Part shown: positions 1 to 12,219 of the stretch, in pieces
How the letters are laid out: each line of letters starts with the position of its first letter
Position numbering within the stretch: the stretch's first letter is position 1
Source of the DNA: Chara braunii
Taxonomy: Eukaryota; Streptophyta; Charophyceae; Charales; Characeae
Assembly: GCA_003427395.1 (NCBI GenBank)
Contig: BFEA01000613.1
Location: forward strand, 345,315 to 409,314
Direction: 5' to 3'
Length of the DNA stretch: 64,000 bases
Position numbers and translations under genes: made by a program
The notes under the pieces: model-generated
Databases searched by the model: none
What the model was told of the DNA's origin: nothing
What the model saw: only the letters and a program-made list of their open reading frames with translations

Positions 1-10
1 ACATATACAA

Positions 11-343
11 ATGGAACTTGAGTTCAGATGGAAGTCTATCAAACTCACCCTTGACACCCTCCACAGGGCAAAAGACATCGAGGAGAGGATAAGGCAGTTT
101 TCGATGGAGTGGTTGGGAGGAGATCAAGAGGGGTGGGTAGCAAAGGTGAGCTGGTTAGGGGACGAGAATGGGGGGGATGATAGGGAAGGCGAACAAGAAG
201 GGAGGACGGTGCCACGAGACTACAATTTAAAGTTTAAGGATTGGTTGACCATCGAATGCATCGTACCTATGAGACCAGCAGAGGACTTTCCGGATCTATT
301 CCCGCCCCACCCATTGTCTCTGGATCTGCGACAGGTGGGATGA
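11..343 (+). pseudogene. LINE C-terminal domain, 5'-truncated by window edge
   Basis: This 110-residue frame is the last part of a non-LTR retrotransposon (LINE) polyprotein. It has the block HRAKDIEERIRQF followed by EWLGG, GWVAKVSW and a closing PAEDFPDLFPP segment. The same order of blocks occurs at the C-terminal end of the minus-strand LINEs at 43614-43916, 46027-46824 and 53638-54102. In those copies it follows a zinc-binding reverse-transcriptase tail domain, so I infer that the rest of this element lies left of the window. No poly-A tail is evident after the stop at 341-343. The role of this C-terminal block is unknown to me. Identification rests on internal similarity. Confidence 0.6.
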
Positions 344-1015
344 TCCCACGTCTCCAGAACAATGGCAGCCCATCAACCTATCAAATTCTCATTCCAACAC
401 AGTAAGGGTAGGAGTGTATGGCAGCAGAGTACGCCCGACGGGGAGGGCCGGTGTCGGGACTGGTGGGTCCCGAATAACTTCCCAGCACTCGAGAGATTGA
501 ATACGGACAATTTGTGCACAACAGAGAAATCTGGAGTGAGGAAGCAGGAGAGAGAAAAAACAAAGGATTAGGCCGCAGAAGGGAGTGATGCCCTGAGGAG
601 AGAACCACAGGAGGAAAGAACTAGCGGCGGCAAGCAAGCGAGCGCAAGAACAGGGGCACATAGAACATAGCAGGAGGCCGGGTGGGCCATCGGAATGCAA
701 TAAGACTAAGGCCAAAGGGCCCTTTGAACTAGCAATTGCAGCATGACAGCAATAAGGGAACGAGGAAGTCGAGGGATGGGCGGCCGGAAGCCGCGGGAAG
801 CCAGAAAATGAGAGGCCAACGTGGGGGCTACCTATGGGAGCCTCGGAGCGGAGGCCCACGACCAAAGAGATCGGCACGCACAAGGCGCGAGGAAAGACTA
901 AGGAGAGGGGTTGCTATGGGGCGACAAGACGCCCAAGGGGCATTGGATACCTCGGGGAAAGGCACCCAGGGCCACATGGGACTAAGTAAAAATAATGGCA
1001 TCCAGGGCGAAATGT
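344..1015. other. No recognisable gene
   Basis: Purine-rich, GC-moderate sequence following the LINE end. Short open frames exist on both strands, but none has a recognisable motif. It may be LINE 3' untranslated sequence or unrelated repeat DNA. Confidence 0.4.
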
Positions 1016-1145
1016 GTCGGGGACCGACAACGGGACTAAGTGTCGGGGACCGCCAACGGGACTAAGTGTCGGGGACCACCGGCGGGACTAAGTGTCGGGG
1101 ACCACCGATGGGACTAAGTGTCGGGGACCACCGACGGGACAAGTG
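1016..1145. repeat. 26-bp tandem repeat, about five copies
   Basis: The unit begins GTCGGGGACC and ends GGGACTAAGT. Five consecutive copies differ only in a few bases between these two anchors, and the last copy decays at its 3' end. Confidence 0.85.
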
Positions 1146-1179
1146 GCGGGGACATATGAAAGTCCCAAGAAGAAATGGC

Positions 1180-3300
1180 GGCACCACATGAGGGGAAAGT
1201 AATAAATGCAAGGTGCACCGTCAAGATCGACATCTTGACGGCCAAAAATATTAGCACCACTAGTGCAAGTACTAGTGGTGATAAACGGGGAGACCAAAAG
1301 GAAAAGGAAAAGTAAAGAAAACTGAAGTGGGAGGCATGGGAGCAATCCGAAAAATCTCGGATCAGCCTCCCTCAAGAAAATAGAGTCAAATGAGACCCCA
1401 TGTGAAAAATAGCCCTCCGGAAGAAAATCGGAGTATGAGGGACCATTGTGGGAGAAATGTAGGAGTAAAAGAGGCCCCCATGGGCATGGGAAGGCCATTA
1501 TTGCAGTCCGAGAAATAACGGAATGCACCTTGGGCATAGGGAGGGCCAAAGCTAAGAAGAAGAGGCTAGAAAAGGGCCTTAACGGCCACTTCACACTTGG
1601 CATGCTAAAATAAAGAGAGAAAAGAAAAGAAAATGTGGGAGAATAAAACAAAAAAAGTGAGAGGGAGTGAGTGAGTTGGCCGTCAGTAGGGACTGCTATA
1701 AGTAGGGACTGACAGGTTCCTACTGTCCAAGAAAGGAGGAGAAAAAGAAAAGAAAAGAAAAGGAAAGAAAAGAAAAGAGAAAAAAACCTTAACGGTAAAA
1801 AACGGTCACTTGGGGAGATCCATCCGTGACCAGATTCATTCTGGAATATGGCGGTTACAAAAGACTTGGATTTCTTTGATTTTTGCAGAGAAAATCAAAG
1901 AAAATCAAAGCCTCTTGCGACCGGAATAAAACGGAATACATGCATGAGGAGAAACTCATGTTTTAGGTGCATCCGAAGCCAAAATCAAGGTCGGATGCAC
2001 TTGGGAATTGGCTGTTTCTTTTTCTTTTGAATAAAGGCTAGTTGTGGGGCATTGGGGCTAAGGAATTGACCCCCATTGCAATCCGAGTTGCAATGGACTG
2101 CATGGGAGAGAAAAAACACATGTTCTAGGTACATCCGAAGCCAATATTGAGCCCGGATGCTCTAGAAAATTTAACGCATCATTTTCTTTCAACATGGGGG
2201 AAGTTGTGGGGCTGTGGGTATGGAAAACAGCCATGACTACAATCCGAGAAATTACGGATTGCATGGGGATGCGAAGGCCAAGGGGAAATGGGCTACGACA
2301 AACCCGAAAGGCTAGAAAGGAGTAATTTCGGCAAGGGCCAAGTAAAGACGGTAAACGGCAACCGTGAGATGAGATCTCACGGCCTAGAAAAATCAGCACA
2401 CATGTAGAGATGATGGGACCACCAAGGGTAAGGAGGCCCAAAAATAAAAATGGGACGCCGTCCAGAATGTTGCCGGAGACCAAATGGGTCCAAATAATAA
2501 AAATTGAAAAAACGGGACACACATTGGTGGGACCGCCGGCGGGACAAGGAAATGGAGCTAGAATGTAGAAAAATGGCGGGGACTTGGGATATCCCAAGGG
2601 AACCATGAGCAAACACAAGGAATAATTGTGCAAGCGAGCGACACCGTCGAGATCAAGGATCTAGACGGTGAAGAATATTAGCACCACTATTGCAAGCACT
2701 AGTGGGAAAAAGTGAGGGAGCCATGGGAGAAAGAAAAGTGGAATAAGGGTGTTGGGAAGGCTGCCCGGCAGTCCGGGATATCTCGGACTAGCAAGGCATA
2801 AGAAAAGAGAGCCTTGAGAGACCCAACATGAGAAAAAGGCTGCCCTTAGAAAATCGGAGCAAAAGGGGCTCAAAATTGGGCAAATGGGAGCGAAATGGAG
2901 CCCCCTAGGAGCATGGGGGTGTCATTATTGGAATCCGAGATATAACGGTCATGTAACAACCATGACCCTGGCCTTGAATGAGGCCCTATGGCCTAGAAAA
3001 AGGATGCACAACAGTTTGACACTTGTCACAATAGAAATAAAAGAAAAAGAAAGAAAAATGAGAGAAAAAGGAGGGAGAATGAAACAAAAAGGGAGAAAAG
3101 AGTGGAGGAGAATGTGCCGGCCTATTGGGACCTGCACAGTAGGGACTGGCAGGTCCCAACAGTGACCTCATCCCTCCTAGAATGAGGGAGGGCAATCNGG
3201 ATTGCAGATAAAATCTGAATTCAAAAGCTGAAAATGAGAGAAAATGCAAAAAGGAAGTGACCGGATTTATTTTGGACCATGGATCTGAGATCAGATCTCA
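1180..3300. repeat. Diverged direct duplication, offset about 1.4 kb
   Basis: The stretch near 1190-1850 is repeated in diverged form near 2580-3290. Shared landmarks in the same order are an ACCGTC...GATC block, AATATTAGCACCACTA, a GAAAATCGGAG stretch, a CAGTCCGAGAAATAACGG-like stretch, a short inverted GGGACTGACAGG/TCCTACTGTCC-like motif, and ACCAGATTCATTCTGG versus ACCGGATTTATTTTGG. Further weak copies of the 'AATCCGAG' segment lie near 2070 and 2250. This suggests an old tandem duplication or decayed repeats of a mobile element. No coding domain is visible. Confidence 0.5.
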
Positions 3301-4338
3301 TGGTAGAGAAGAACTAGTCGGTTTTTGTGGACCAGCTCAAAACGGCTAACTCCGGAATGAGGTGGCAGCCCAAAATGGAAAGAAACAAAAAAGAGAAAAG
3401 GACAAAACAGTGCATTTGGCCCATAAAGAGAACCAGATGCACCAATAATTGAAAAACTGGACTTAGGGGCTCAAAATTGAAGCAAGGGCTACTAGGGGGT
3501 AGCTCGGATTATTGCTGGTCTTCGATCTCAACCAGATCCAAGGCTGAAAATGTGCCGCCATATGGAAAAATGCTCTGCCTACTCAAAAGAGGCCGAAACT
3601 TAAAAAAAATCGCGAAAAAGACCCACAAGGCCTTTTTCTTTCAAGTATTGCTGCCCCTTGGGCATTAGGACCCTAGGGGGCAGCATTTGAGCAATAAAAA
3701 AGAGGCCGGGGTAGGCCAAGAGGCAGTCGGAGTTGGTACCAACCACTTGGACTGCATGCGCTTGGCCAAAAAGAGGCCCAGGTACCTCTAGGAGGGCCTA
3801 GTGAGGGAATTTTGCCTTGGGGGTACCTCGGTTCACCTCAAGGCTCATGGGAAAGCTCATGGATTGGCCGGACTGCTGGTTTCAACCTACATAAGCTGAG
3901 GATGCAGTCCGCCACTCTCACATTTGCATGAGGAGTGCCCATGCTGCCCAAATGAGCTCAAAGGAACACCTTTGCACTTGGAGTGAGAGGGGAGGAACCC
4001 ATGCTAGTGGGAGAGTTTAGAGGAGACTAGGAGGTAGTGGAGAGGACTCTAGAGGATAGTGATGGTAGGAAAGACACTTGGAAGGTGATCCGCCATATCC
4101 CTCCTGGGTGTAGGAGATAAGGAGAGGCTAGAGGAGCCCCATTAACCTTCCTAGAGGGGAGGACTCCATAGCCATAGCTGGGGGAGTTTGCCATAGCCTG
4201 AGAGAAAGCAAGGGAGGAGGACAGAAGGGCTTCGAGAAGAAGGAAGCCATAGCCAAGAGAGGATTGTGCAAGGAGAGGAAGCTTCATCAAAGAGGACACT
4301 AACATCAAGGAATCAACAAGGTGAGAGGAAGGAAGAGG
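3301..4338. other. No recognisable gene
   Basis: Non-coding sequence with many in-frame stops in all frames. I see no domain, terminal repeat or tandem structure here. Confidence 0.4.
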
Positions 4339-4560
4339 CTTCTTCTTCTTCTTCTTCTTCTTCTTCTTCTTCTTCTTCCTTTTCTTCTCCTTCTTCCTCT
4401 CCTCCTTCTTCTTCCTCCTCACTCCCTCCTTCTTCCTTCCCTTCTCTCCCCTCTTCATCTCCTCCTTCCTCCTCCTTACTTTCATTTTCTTTCTCTTCCT
4501 CCCCTTCTTCTCCATCACCATCTTCCTCATCTCTCTCTCCTTCTCCTCCATCTTCTCGTA
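4339..4560. repeat. (CTT)n and polypyrimidine tract
   Basis: A pure CTT run at about 4339-4377 continues into a C/T-only tract with CTC and CTT triplets. It produces serine-, leucine- and glutamate-rich open frames on both strands, which I treat as spurious. Confidence 0.9.
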
Positions 4561-4641
4561 CTCCACCTTCTCTCTTACATGGGCTACTCAAACTTTTCTC
4601 TTTCACTTATGCACTAGGGGGTAGTACTCCGATTCTTTCCT

Positions 4642-5100
4642 AGATGCTTCTTGATACAATCTTGATGATATGGGCTCTACAAACTTGTGATTTGCACACT
4701 CACACTAGTAGGTAGTGTAGCGCTTCACACATAGATGCTTCTTCATACAATCTTGATGATATGAGCTCTCCAAACTTTTGATTTTCACACTCACACTAGA
4801 AGGTAGTGTAGCGCTTCACACATAGAGGCTTCTTGATGCAATCTTGATGATTTGAGAGCTTCAAACTGACGTTTTTCACACTCACACTAGTAGGTAGTGT
4901 AGCACTTCACACATAGAGACTTCTTGATGCAATCTTGATGATTTGAGCTCACCAAACTTGTGATTTTCACACTCACACTAGTAGGTAGTGTAACGCTTGA
5001 CATATAGATGCTTCTTGATGCAATCTTGATGATTTGAGAGCTTCAAACTTGTGTTTTTCACACTCACACAAGTAGGTAGTATAGCGCTTCTTTCATAGAT
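4642..5100. repeat. 91-bp tandem repeat, five copies
   Basis: The element AGATGCTTCTTGATGCAATC recurs at 4642, 4733, 4824, 4915 and about 5006, an exact 91-bp spacing. Each unit also holds CACACTCACACTAGTAGGTA. Divergence between units is roughly 5-12%. Confidence 0.9.
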
Positions 5101-5149
5101 GACTTTTGATTCAACTTTTGTGATCTTGCCTACTTAGACTCATGTTTTC

Positions 5150-8100
5150 GCTTATGTAATAACATGTGTTGTTCCGGTTGATCTTCCCCCTATGTGCATG
5201 TTCTTTCAATCTAGTCTAGCATCTCTTGTCTTGTTCATACTTGGTATAATGTTCCGGTTGATCTTTCCCTTATGTGCATGTGTTTTCCATCTAGTCTAAC
5301 ATCTCTTGTCTTGTTCATACTTGGTATAATGTTCCAGTTGATCTTTCCCATATGTACATGTGTTTTCCATCTAGTCCAGCATCTCTTGTCTTGTTCATAT
5401 TTGATATAATGTTCCGGTTGATCTTTCCCCTATGTGCATGTGCTTTTCATCTAGTCTAGCATCTCTTATCTTGCTCATACTTCGTGTAATGTTCCGGTTG
5501 ATCTTTCCCCTATGTGCATGTGCTTTCCATCTAATCTAGCATCTCTATGTCTTGTTCATACTTAGTGTAATGTTTCGGTTGATCTTCCCCCTATGAGCAT
5601 GTGCTTTCCAATTAGTCGAATCACTCATTGTCATGTTCATACTTAGTGTGATATTCCGGTTGATCTTCCCTTCATATGCAAGTGCTTTCCATCTGGTTTA
5701 GCATTTCCTTGTCTTGCTCATACTTAGTGTGATGTTCCGGTTGATCTTCCCTTGATATGCAAGTGCTTTCTATCTAGTCTAGCATTTCCTTGTCTTGCTC
5801 ATACTTAGTGTGATGTTCCGGTTGATCTTCCCTTCATATGCAAGTGCTTCCATCTAGTCTAGCACCTCTTTATATTCTTTATACTTAGTGTGATGTTCCG
5901 GATGATCTTCCCATCACATGCATGTGCTTTCATTAGTCTAATCACTCATTGTCATGTTCCTACTTGGTGTGATGTTCCGGACGATCTTCCCTTCACATGC
6001 ATGTGCTTTCATTAGTCTAATCACTCATTGTCATGTTCCTACTTGGTATGATGTTCCGGTTAGTCTTCCTTTGAATAAATGTACTTTTCCATTAGTCTAG
6101 TATCTCTTTGTCATGTTCCTACTTGGTGTGATGTTCCGGTTGATCTTCCCTTCATATGCAAGTCTTTCCATCTAGTCTAATCACTCATTGTTATGTTCCT
6201 ACTTGGTGTGATGTTTTGGTTGATCTTCCTTTCAATGCATGTGTTTTTCCATTAGTCTAGCATCTCCTTGTCATGTTCCTACTTGGTGTGATGTTTCGGT
6301 TGATCTTCCTTTCAATGCATGTGCTTTTCCACTAGTCTAGCATCTCCTTGTCATGTTCCTACTTGGTGTGATGTTCCGGTTAGTCTTCCCTTCAATGCAT
6401 GTGCTTTTTCATTAGTGTAGCATCTCTTTGACATGTTCCTACTTGGTGTGATGTTCCGGTTGATCTTCCCTTCATATGCAAGTGTTTTCCATCTAGTCTA
6501 GCATCTCTTTGTCTTGCTCATACTTAGTGTGATATTCCGGTTGATCTTCCCTTCGTATGCAAGTGCTTCCATCTAGTCTAGCATCTCTTTGTCTTTTTCA
6601 TACTAAGTGTGATGTTCAGGTTGATCTTCTCCCTATGTGCATGTGTTTTCCATCTAGTCTAGTATCCCTTGTCTTGTTCATACTTAGTATAATGTTCCGA
6701 CTGATCTTCCCCCTATGTGCATGTGCTTTCCACCTAGTCTAGCATCTCTTGTCTTGTTCATACTTAGTGTAATGTACCGGTTGATCTTCCCTACATATGC
6801 AAGTGCTTTCCATCTAGTCTAATCACTCATTGTCATCTTCATACTTAGTGTGATGTCCCTATTGATCTTCCCTTCATATGCAAGTGTTTTCCACCTAGTC
6901 TAGCATCTCTTTGTTTTGCTCATACTTAGTGTGATGATCCAGTTGATATTCCCTTCACATGGATGTGCCCTTCATTAGTCTAATCACTCATTGCCATGTT
7001 CATACTTAGTGTAGTGTTCCGGTTGATCTTCCCTTCATATGTAAGTGTTTTCCATCTAGTCTAGCATCTCTTGTATTGTTCATACTTGGTATAATGTCCC
7101 GGTTGATCTTCCCTACATATGCAAGTGTTTTCCATCTAATCTAATCACTCATTGCCATTGTCATACTTAGTGTAATGTTCCGATTGATCTTCTCCCTATG
7201 TGCTTTCCATTTAGTCTAGCATCTATTGTCTTGTTCATACTTGGTATAATGTTCCGGTTGATCTTCCCTTCATATCTAAGAGATTTTCCATTGGTCTAGC
7301 ATCTCTTTGTCATGTTCCTACTTGGTGTGATGTTCCGGTTGATCTTCCCTTCAATGCATGTATTTTTCCATTAGTCTAACATCTCTTTGTCTTGTTCATA
7401 CTTAAAGTGATGTTCCGGATGATCTTCCCTTTGTGCATGGGCTTTAACTAGTCTAGCCTTTAGTTGTCAAGTTCATGTTCCGGTTCTCCACCTTGTTGAT
7501 CTCTTCTCTTTTGTGCATGTGCTTTCCACTAGTCTAGTCTACATTGAGAAGTTCATGTTCCGGTTCTTCTTTTTGTGGAAATCGTTTCCATTATGCATGT
7601 GCTTCTACTAGTCTAGTCTCATTGTCAAGTTCATGTTCCGGATCTTTACTTTGTTGAACTCTTCTCCAGTGTGCATGTGCTTTCCACTAGTCTAGTCTCA
7701 TTGTCAAGGTAATGTTCCGGATGTTTACTTTGTTGAACACTTCCCTTTGTGCATGTGCTCTCCACTAGTTTAGTCTCATTGTCAAGTTCATGATCCAGAT
7801 CTTTGTTTAGTTGATCACTTCTCCATTGTGCATGTGTTTTCCACTAGTGTAGTCTCATTGTTAAGTTCATGTTCCGGATCTTTACTTTGTTGAACTCTTC
7901 TCCATTGTGCATGTGCTCTCTACTAGTCTAGTCTCATTGTCAAGTTCATGTTCCAGATCTTTACTTTGTTGAACTCTTCTCCATTGTGCATGTGCTTTCN
8001 NNNNNNNNNNNNNNNNNNNNNNNNNNNNNNNNNNNNNNNNNNNNNNNNNNNNNNNNNNNNNNNNNNNNNNNNNNNNNNNNNNNNNNNNNNNNNNNNNNNN

Positions 8101-8440
8101 NNNNNNNNNNNNNNNNNNNNCGGATCTTTACTTTGTTGAACTCTTCTCCATTGTGCATGCGCTTTCCACTAGTCTAGTCTCATTGTCAAGTTCATGTTCC
8201 GGATCTTTACCTTGTTGACATCTACTCATTGTGCATGTATTTTCCTCTAGTTTAGTCTTCATCGTCAAGTTCGTGTTTCCGGATCTTTACTTTGTTGAAC
8301 TCTTCTCCTTTGTGCATGTGCCTTTCACTAGGCTCGTCCCTCGTTGTCAAGTTTATATTCCGGATCTTTACTTTGATGATCTCCTTCCCTATGAATAATG
8401 TGTTTTCCATTGGTCTACCCTCTCCTTTTCAAGTTATTCC
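5150..8440. repeat. 80-bp minisatellite array, about 40 units
   Basis: Units carry GATGTTCCGGTTGATCTTCC, then ATGTGCATGTGCTTTCCA and CTAGTCTAGCATCTC. The spacing is 80 bp where measured (5251, 5331, 5411, 5491). From about 7440 the unit shifts to a subfamily reading GTTCCGGATCTTTACTTTG with the same CTAGTCTAGTCTCATTGTCAAG side. The array contains the gap at 8000-8120 and ends before the (CT)n tract. Open frames inside it are short and repetitive. Confidence 0.9.
8000..8120. other. Assembly gap, 121 N
   Basis: A run of N lies within the 80-bp minisatellite, so the true copy number of the array is unknown. Confidence 0.99.
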
Positions 8441-8489
8441 AAGGTATACTTATTCAATCTTTCTCGCTCGCTGTTTCTCCCTCTCACTC

Positions 8490-8491
8490 TT

Positions 8492-8575
<84 letters not shown>

Positions 8576-8576
8576 N

Positions 8577-8660
<84 letters not shown>
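8490..8660. repeat. (CT)n microsatellite
   Basis: About 170 bp of nearly pure CT with one ambiguous base at 8576. It yields leucine/serine and arginine/glutamate frames that are artefacts of the repeat. Confidence 0.95.
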
Positions 8661-8662
<2 letters not shown>

Positions 8663-11545
8663 CCCCACTCTGTCACTCCTTTCGCCTTGCCCCCTCTCTC
8701 CATCCCCCTCACTTGGCATATGATTAACCCCTTCTCCCCTCACTTGGAAACATTGTCAGGGTACGGACGGTAAACGAAATCTGACTTCACTTGGTGGAAA
8801 AAGAGGGCAAGGGGAGGATAGTCGGTCCCTTGTGCCACCAAGGAGGCAAAAGAGAGAGGACATTTGAAAAAGTAGGAGAAAGGCGGGATCCGAAAGGAAG
8901 CATAGGTTGAGAGAGAGGTAAGTTTGACTCAACCATTTCCCCGACTGCATGACTATGAGAAGAGAATGGGTTGATTGAGCAACAAGAAGGGAACAAAGCA
9001 CAGCCAAAGAGCATAGAAAGAATAAGCATGTGGGAAGGTTTATGTGTTCAAACCCCAACGGGCGACATTGTATGGATCTCCTTGCTTGTGTGAGATTGTG
9101 CAGGTGAGTAATGGCTAGAAATGCCTTGAGCGGGATAAGAGCGAGAGGAACCGGGCATCAAGAGGGAAAGGGAAGAGGGACAAAAAAAAGGGCTATGGGA
9201 CCCTTGACATAGAGCCAATTCATGAAAATGACTTTTGCACTTGAGACTTGGAAGTGTGATTGAGAGTGCAATCGTACCAAGGAAAATGTGATGTTGTGTG
9301 TGCATGCATATGAGGACCCCGAAAAGACTAAGGGACCTACTTCAATAAGGTGGGAAGCAAATTGTGAGATCCGATGGATGCGTAGAGGCGAGGGGGAGGA
9401 CGGCCCCGCTGCACCCCGATGACGCCATATAGCCAAAATGCTTAGGGAAATGGTGGGTGGCCTAAGGATGACGCTTAGCCTACGCACAAGGGAAGAGAAA
9501 CGCTCAAAGAACTTCTGGACTGCCTGCGTATTGAAAGGAGCAATTGCTTGAGAACACAATAAAGAATAAAAAAAAAAATCATCGTTGCGGAAACGACCAG
9601 CGAGACTACCACCCGGCGTGAGACCTGAGCTACATCCCCAATGTCAAAGCTCTCTCGCGCGATGACCCACCCCCATCCATCTCAAAGCACTAGGTGGGGG
9701 TGACCTTGGGACGAATGGCCCGCACCCTGAGCATGAGTGTGGGCGGGCTGTCCCAACTGAGACCCGCAGTGGGGTCGACTAAGGCTCGGAAGTCTACTAG
9801 GGTTTGGCCCTACAAAAATGGTGGAGGTGCCGGGTAGTGGGGTTAAATTGACCCTTGCGATTCCGATAGGGGCGCCCGACGCATTGACGTGTACACAACC
9901 TAAGAATAGGAAAATGGACTTGTGTTTGCACTTTCCCTTGTGAGAAATCAGATTTGAGGGTGACTAGGCGCATTGCATGGCCAGGCCTGGAGGTATAACA
10001 TGTATGCTATGCACTTGATCAACCGTTCCTTTGAGGAATGACTCTAGCCCTCCTTCGTCTGGTGCTGGTGTTCGCCAGTCCGGGGAAGCCTTGGGCAAGT
10101 CGCAGGTCGACCCTTCCTCTTCGTATGAAAGAAGGACTCCGGTCACCTGGCGGGCGGTTGGTGCTTGGCTTAGGCCAGGTTCCAATGAAAATCCCATGGC
10201 GGAGTGATTCGACCGAATGGGTGTTTTCCCCTTCTTCTTTTGAGTCCAACGGGCTCATGCACTTTGCACCTTTTTAATGATTGAAGGAACCAATATGAAC
10301 ACAACGGGTCATCAAGAAAGAACAATCCTACCCTATGAAAGGATAGACAAGTGAAGAGAAGGGAATGAAGGGAGTTGCTAAACTCCAAGGAAAACTAGCT
10401 CACCCTTGAAGATTTTCACGAGAATGAACCAACCACTATGCATGAAACTAGGGGGAGTGACACTCATTGTCCTGAGAGAAAATCTTTGAGTTATGGGTAG
10501 GAAGCGCTGGGTGCACCAAGGGAAAGACACTTGTACTATGTGTGTCCCACTTGGGACTTGTGATTGCATGATTGGGATTTCGAGCATCCTGCCATTTGGA
10601 AGGAAAGGATTGGTTTGCGCCGGCCGGTGCGGGATGCGAGCTGGTCGTCCTCTTTGAAGTTTACCGGGTTCCGTGTGTGGGGGTCGGGCCACCGGACTGT
10701 CAGGCAAGGGTTGGTCCCGTTGGCTGACTAGTAGCATTCTCACCAGAGCGGTCCGAGCATGGCTCAATGATCTTGCCCAGGTGGGATGTGAAACCTCTTC
10801 AGGCGGGGCGGCTGCTTGGCGTCAGACGACAGGGGGACCACTGCATATGGGGCAAGGAAGGAGCTTCGGAGGCGATTGAGAGCTTCTCGTAGCATAGTTT
10901 GGGAAAAATTGTTCCTTATTGGACCGATGGAAGTGAATGCCTGGACGGCTGGCTCCAATGGCCCTACCAAGATGTGCGGGGTGATTCCCGAGATTAACGG
11001 TGGGTACACGAGCGACGAGTCGGGATGGGGTATTTTGGGTAAGGAGGAAATGGCGAATGCCTTGATGAGACCTGGGTACCGCGCTTGCGACGGTTGAGCT
11101 GTGCTTGAGGTATGAGATAAAACCCTACCGATAGTACCAGCGGAGAGACCATATTGGGATGGCCGGTGAGGAGATGACCGACCCGTATGTGAGGTTGCCT
11201 GATTTTCTTTTATGTGTTCCCCCTCTGTAAAAATTGATTGAGCTTGGATTGTTGGACGAACACTCTTCTAAGTCTGTTCCCCCTCTTATTTGAGTCCGTA
11301 AGAGTGAGAGATGATCGGAAGGAAGGAGGATAAAGGTCAATTGGAATGGAACCAAGAAAGAATGTGGGCAAATGGATGACCGGACGAGGGAATTATGGGA
11401 AGGAGGTACTTAGGAATGGGGAGGTAAAATAGGGAGACCTTGATGAGGGGTCTGAAATAATTCTCATCTAGGACAAGGGTTGACCTGACCAAAAGGATCG
11501 GTTGGTGTTTTTTTATGAAAACAGGGGTCGGGTGCTGAAAACAAG
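8661..11545. other. Intergenic stretch without a recognised gene
   Basis: There are several open frames of 80-135 codons on both strands (for example minus 9158-9559 and plus 10816-11097). None shows a domain or homology to other parts of the window. Two good splice-donor-like sites are visible (GAG|GTAAGT near 8917 and CAG|GTGAGT near 9102), but I could not assemble exons around them. The stretch lies directly upstream of the unknown gene starting at 11546. Confidence 0.35.
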
Positions 11546-12219
11546 ATGGCGCGATCGTTGCCTTCCCCGATCTATACCAGCGGCCCAGAAATGCCAGTAG
11601 ATGTAAAGGATGGGGTATCGGTCGTCCTCCCGGAAAATTGAACGTGGACGGACCTCGAACCAGCGTATCAAATGGTAATGCTGAAAGGAGAGGATGCTTT
11701 CCTTTCGATAGAAACAATATGGACTAATGTCAGCTTGACGAGGTTGTCACCAAGTTTAATGGATTTGGAATTCCGAGGGACAGTGGAAGCCCGGGGGTGG
11801 GTCTAATTGTCGCAAGATGGGGAGAAAGCTATGATCATAGAGTTGGCACTCGGGAATACGCCGGGCGAGTTGTTTAGGAAAGCAGAAGCAGAGGTTGTGT
11901 GAGCTGCATGCCAACGGAGGGAAATGGAAATGGAAAGAGTAGACGTACGGGTGAAACTTGGGGATAGAGGAAGCATGAGGCGACCCGTAAGAACCATGCG
12001 ATGTGTACTGCCTCCATTCCTAGTGGATGTGGTCTTCGGAACCCGGAGCAGGCTAGTGCGAATATGCCAGTCCATGACGAACCTCGGGCTACACCAGTGC
12101 GTTAGGCAGGATTTTTTTCGGTTATCAGTAGAGATGGGGCCGTTCGAGGGGAACTGGGCGGAAGAGCTGGCCGAGATACTAAACTGCCTTAGCATAGATA
12201 ATATCTTTGTTCGTAGCGC
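11546..12219 (+). pseudogene. Unknown tandem gene family, copy A, 5' part
   Basis: One frame runs from the ATG at 11546 to the retrotransposon junction at 12219 with three in-frame stops (TGA after VVLPEN, TAA after ARGWV, TGA after AEAEVV) and no frameshift. It matches the copies at 34783, 35809 and 36683 block by block. An N-terminal LP..., a mid-protein W/E-rich block, a ELALGNTPGELFRKAE stretch (compare IALASGDDPVRMFEGA), PPFLVDVVFG (compare PRFMIDLVFG) and RLSVEMGPFEGNWAEELAEI (compare EPFWGKRAHELLEVI) are all visible. The Ty3 element at 12220 cuts the frame, and it resumes at 34559 in the same phase. No known domain is recognised. It is a broken member of a family of about 270 residues. 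Confidence 0.7.

Noticed and set aside
4266-4643. Serine- and leucine-rich open frames on both strands
   Set aside because: Produced by the CTT/CTC tract; all six frames are open because the tract has few stop triplets.
5150-8440. CRISPR-like appearance of regular repeats
   Set aside because: The 80-bp units are head-to-tail minisatellite copies without unique spacers, in eukaryotic DNA.
8292-8743. Leu/Ser and Arg/Glu open frames
   Set aside because: Products of the (CT)n microsatellite.
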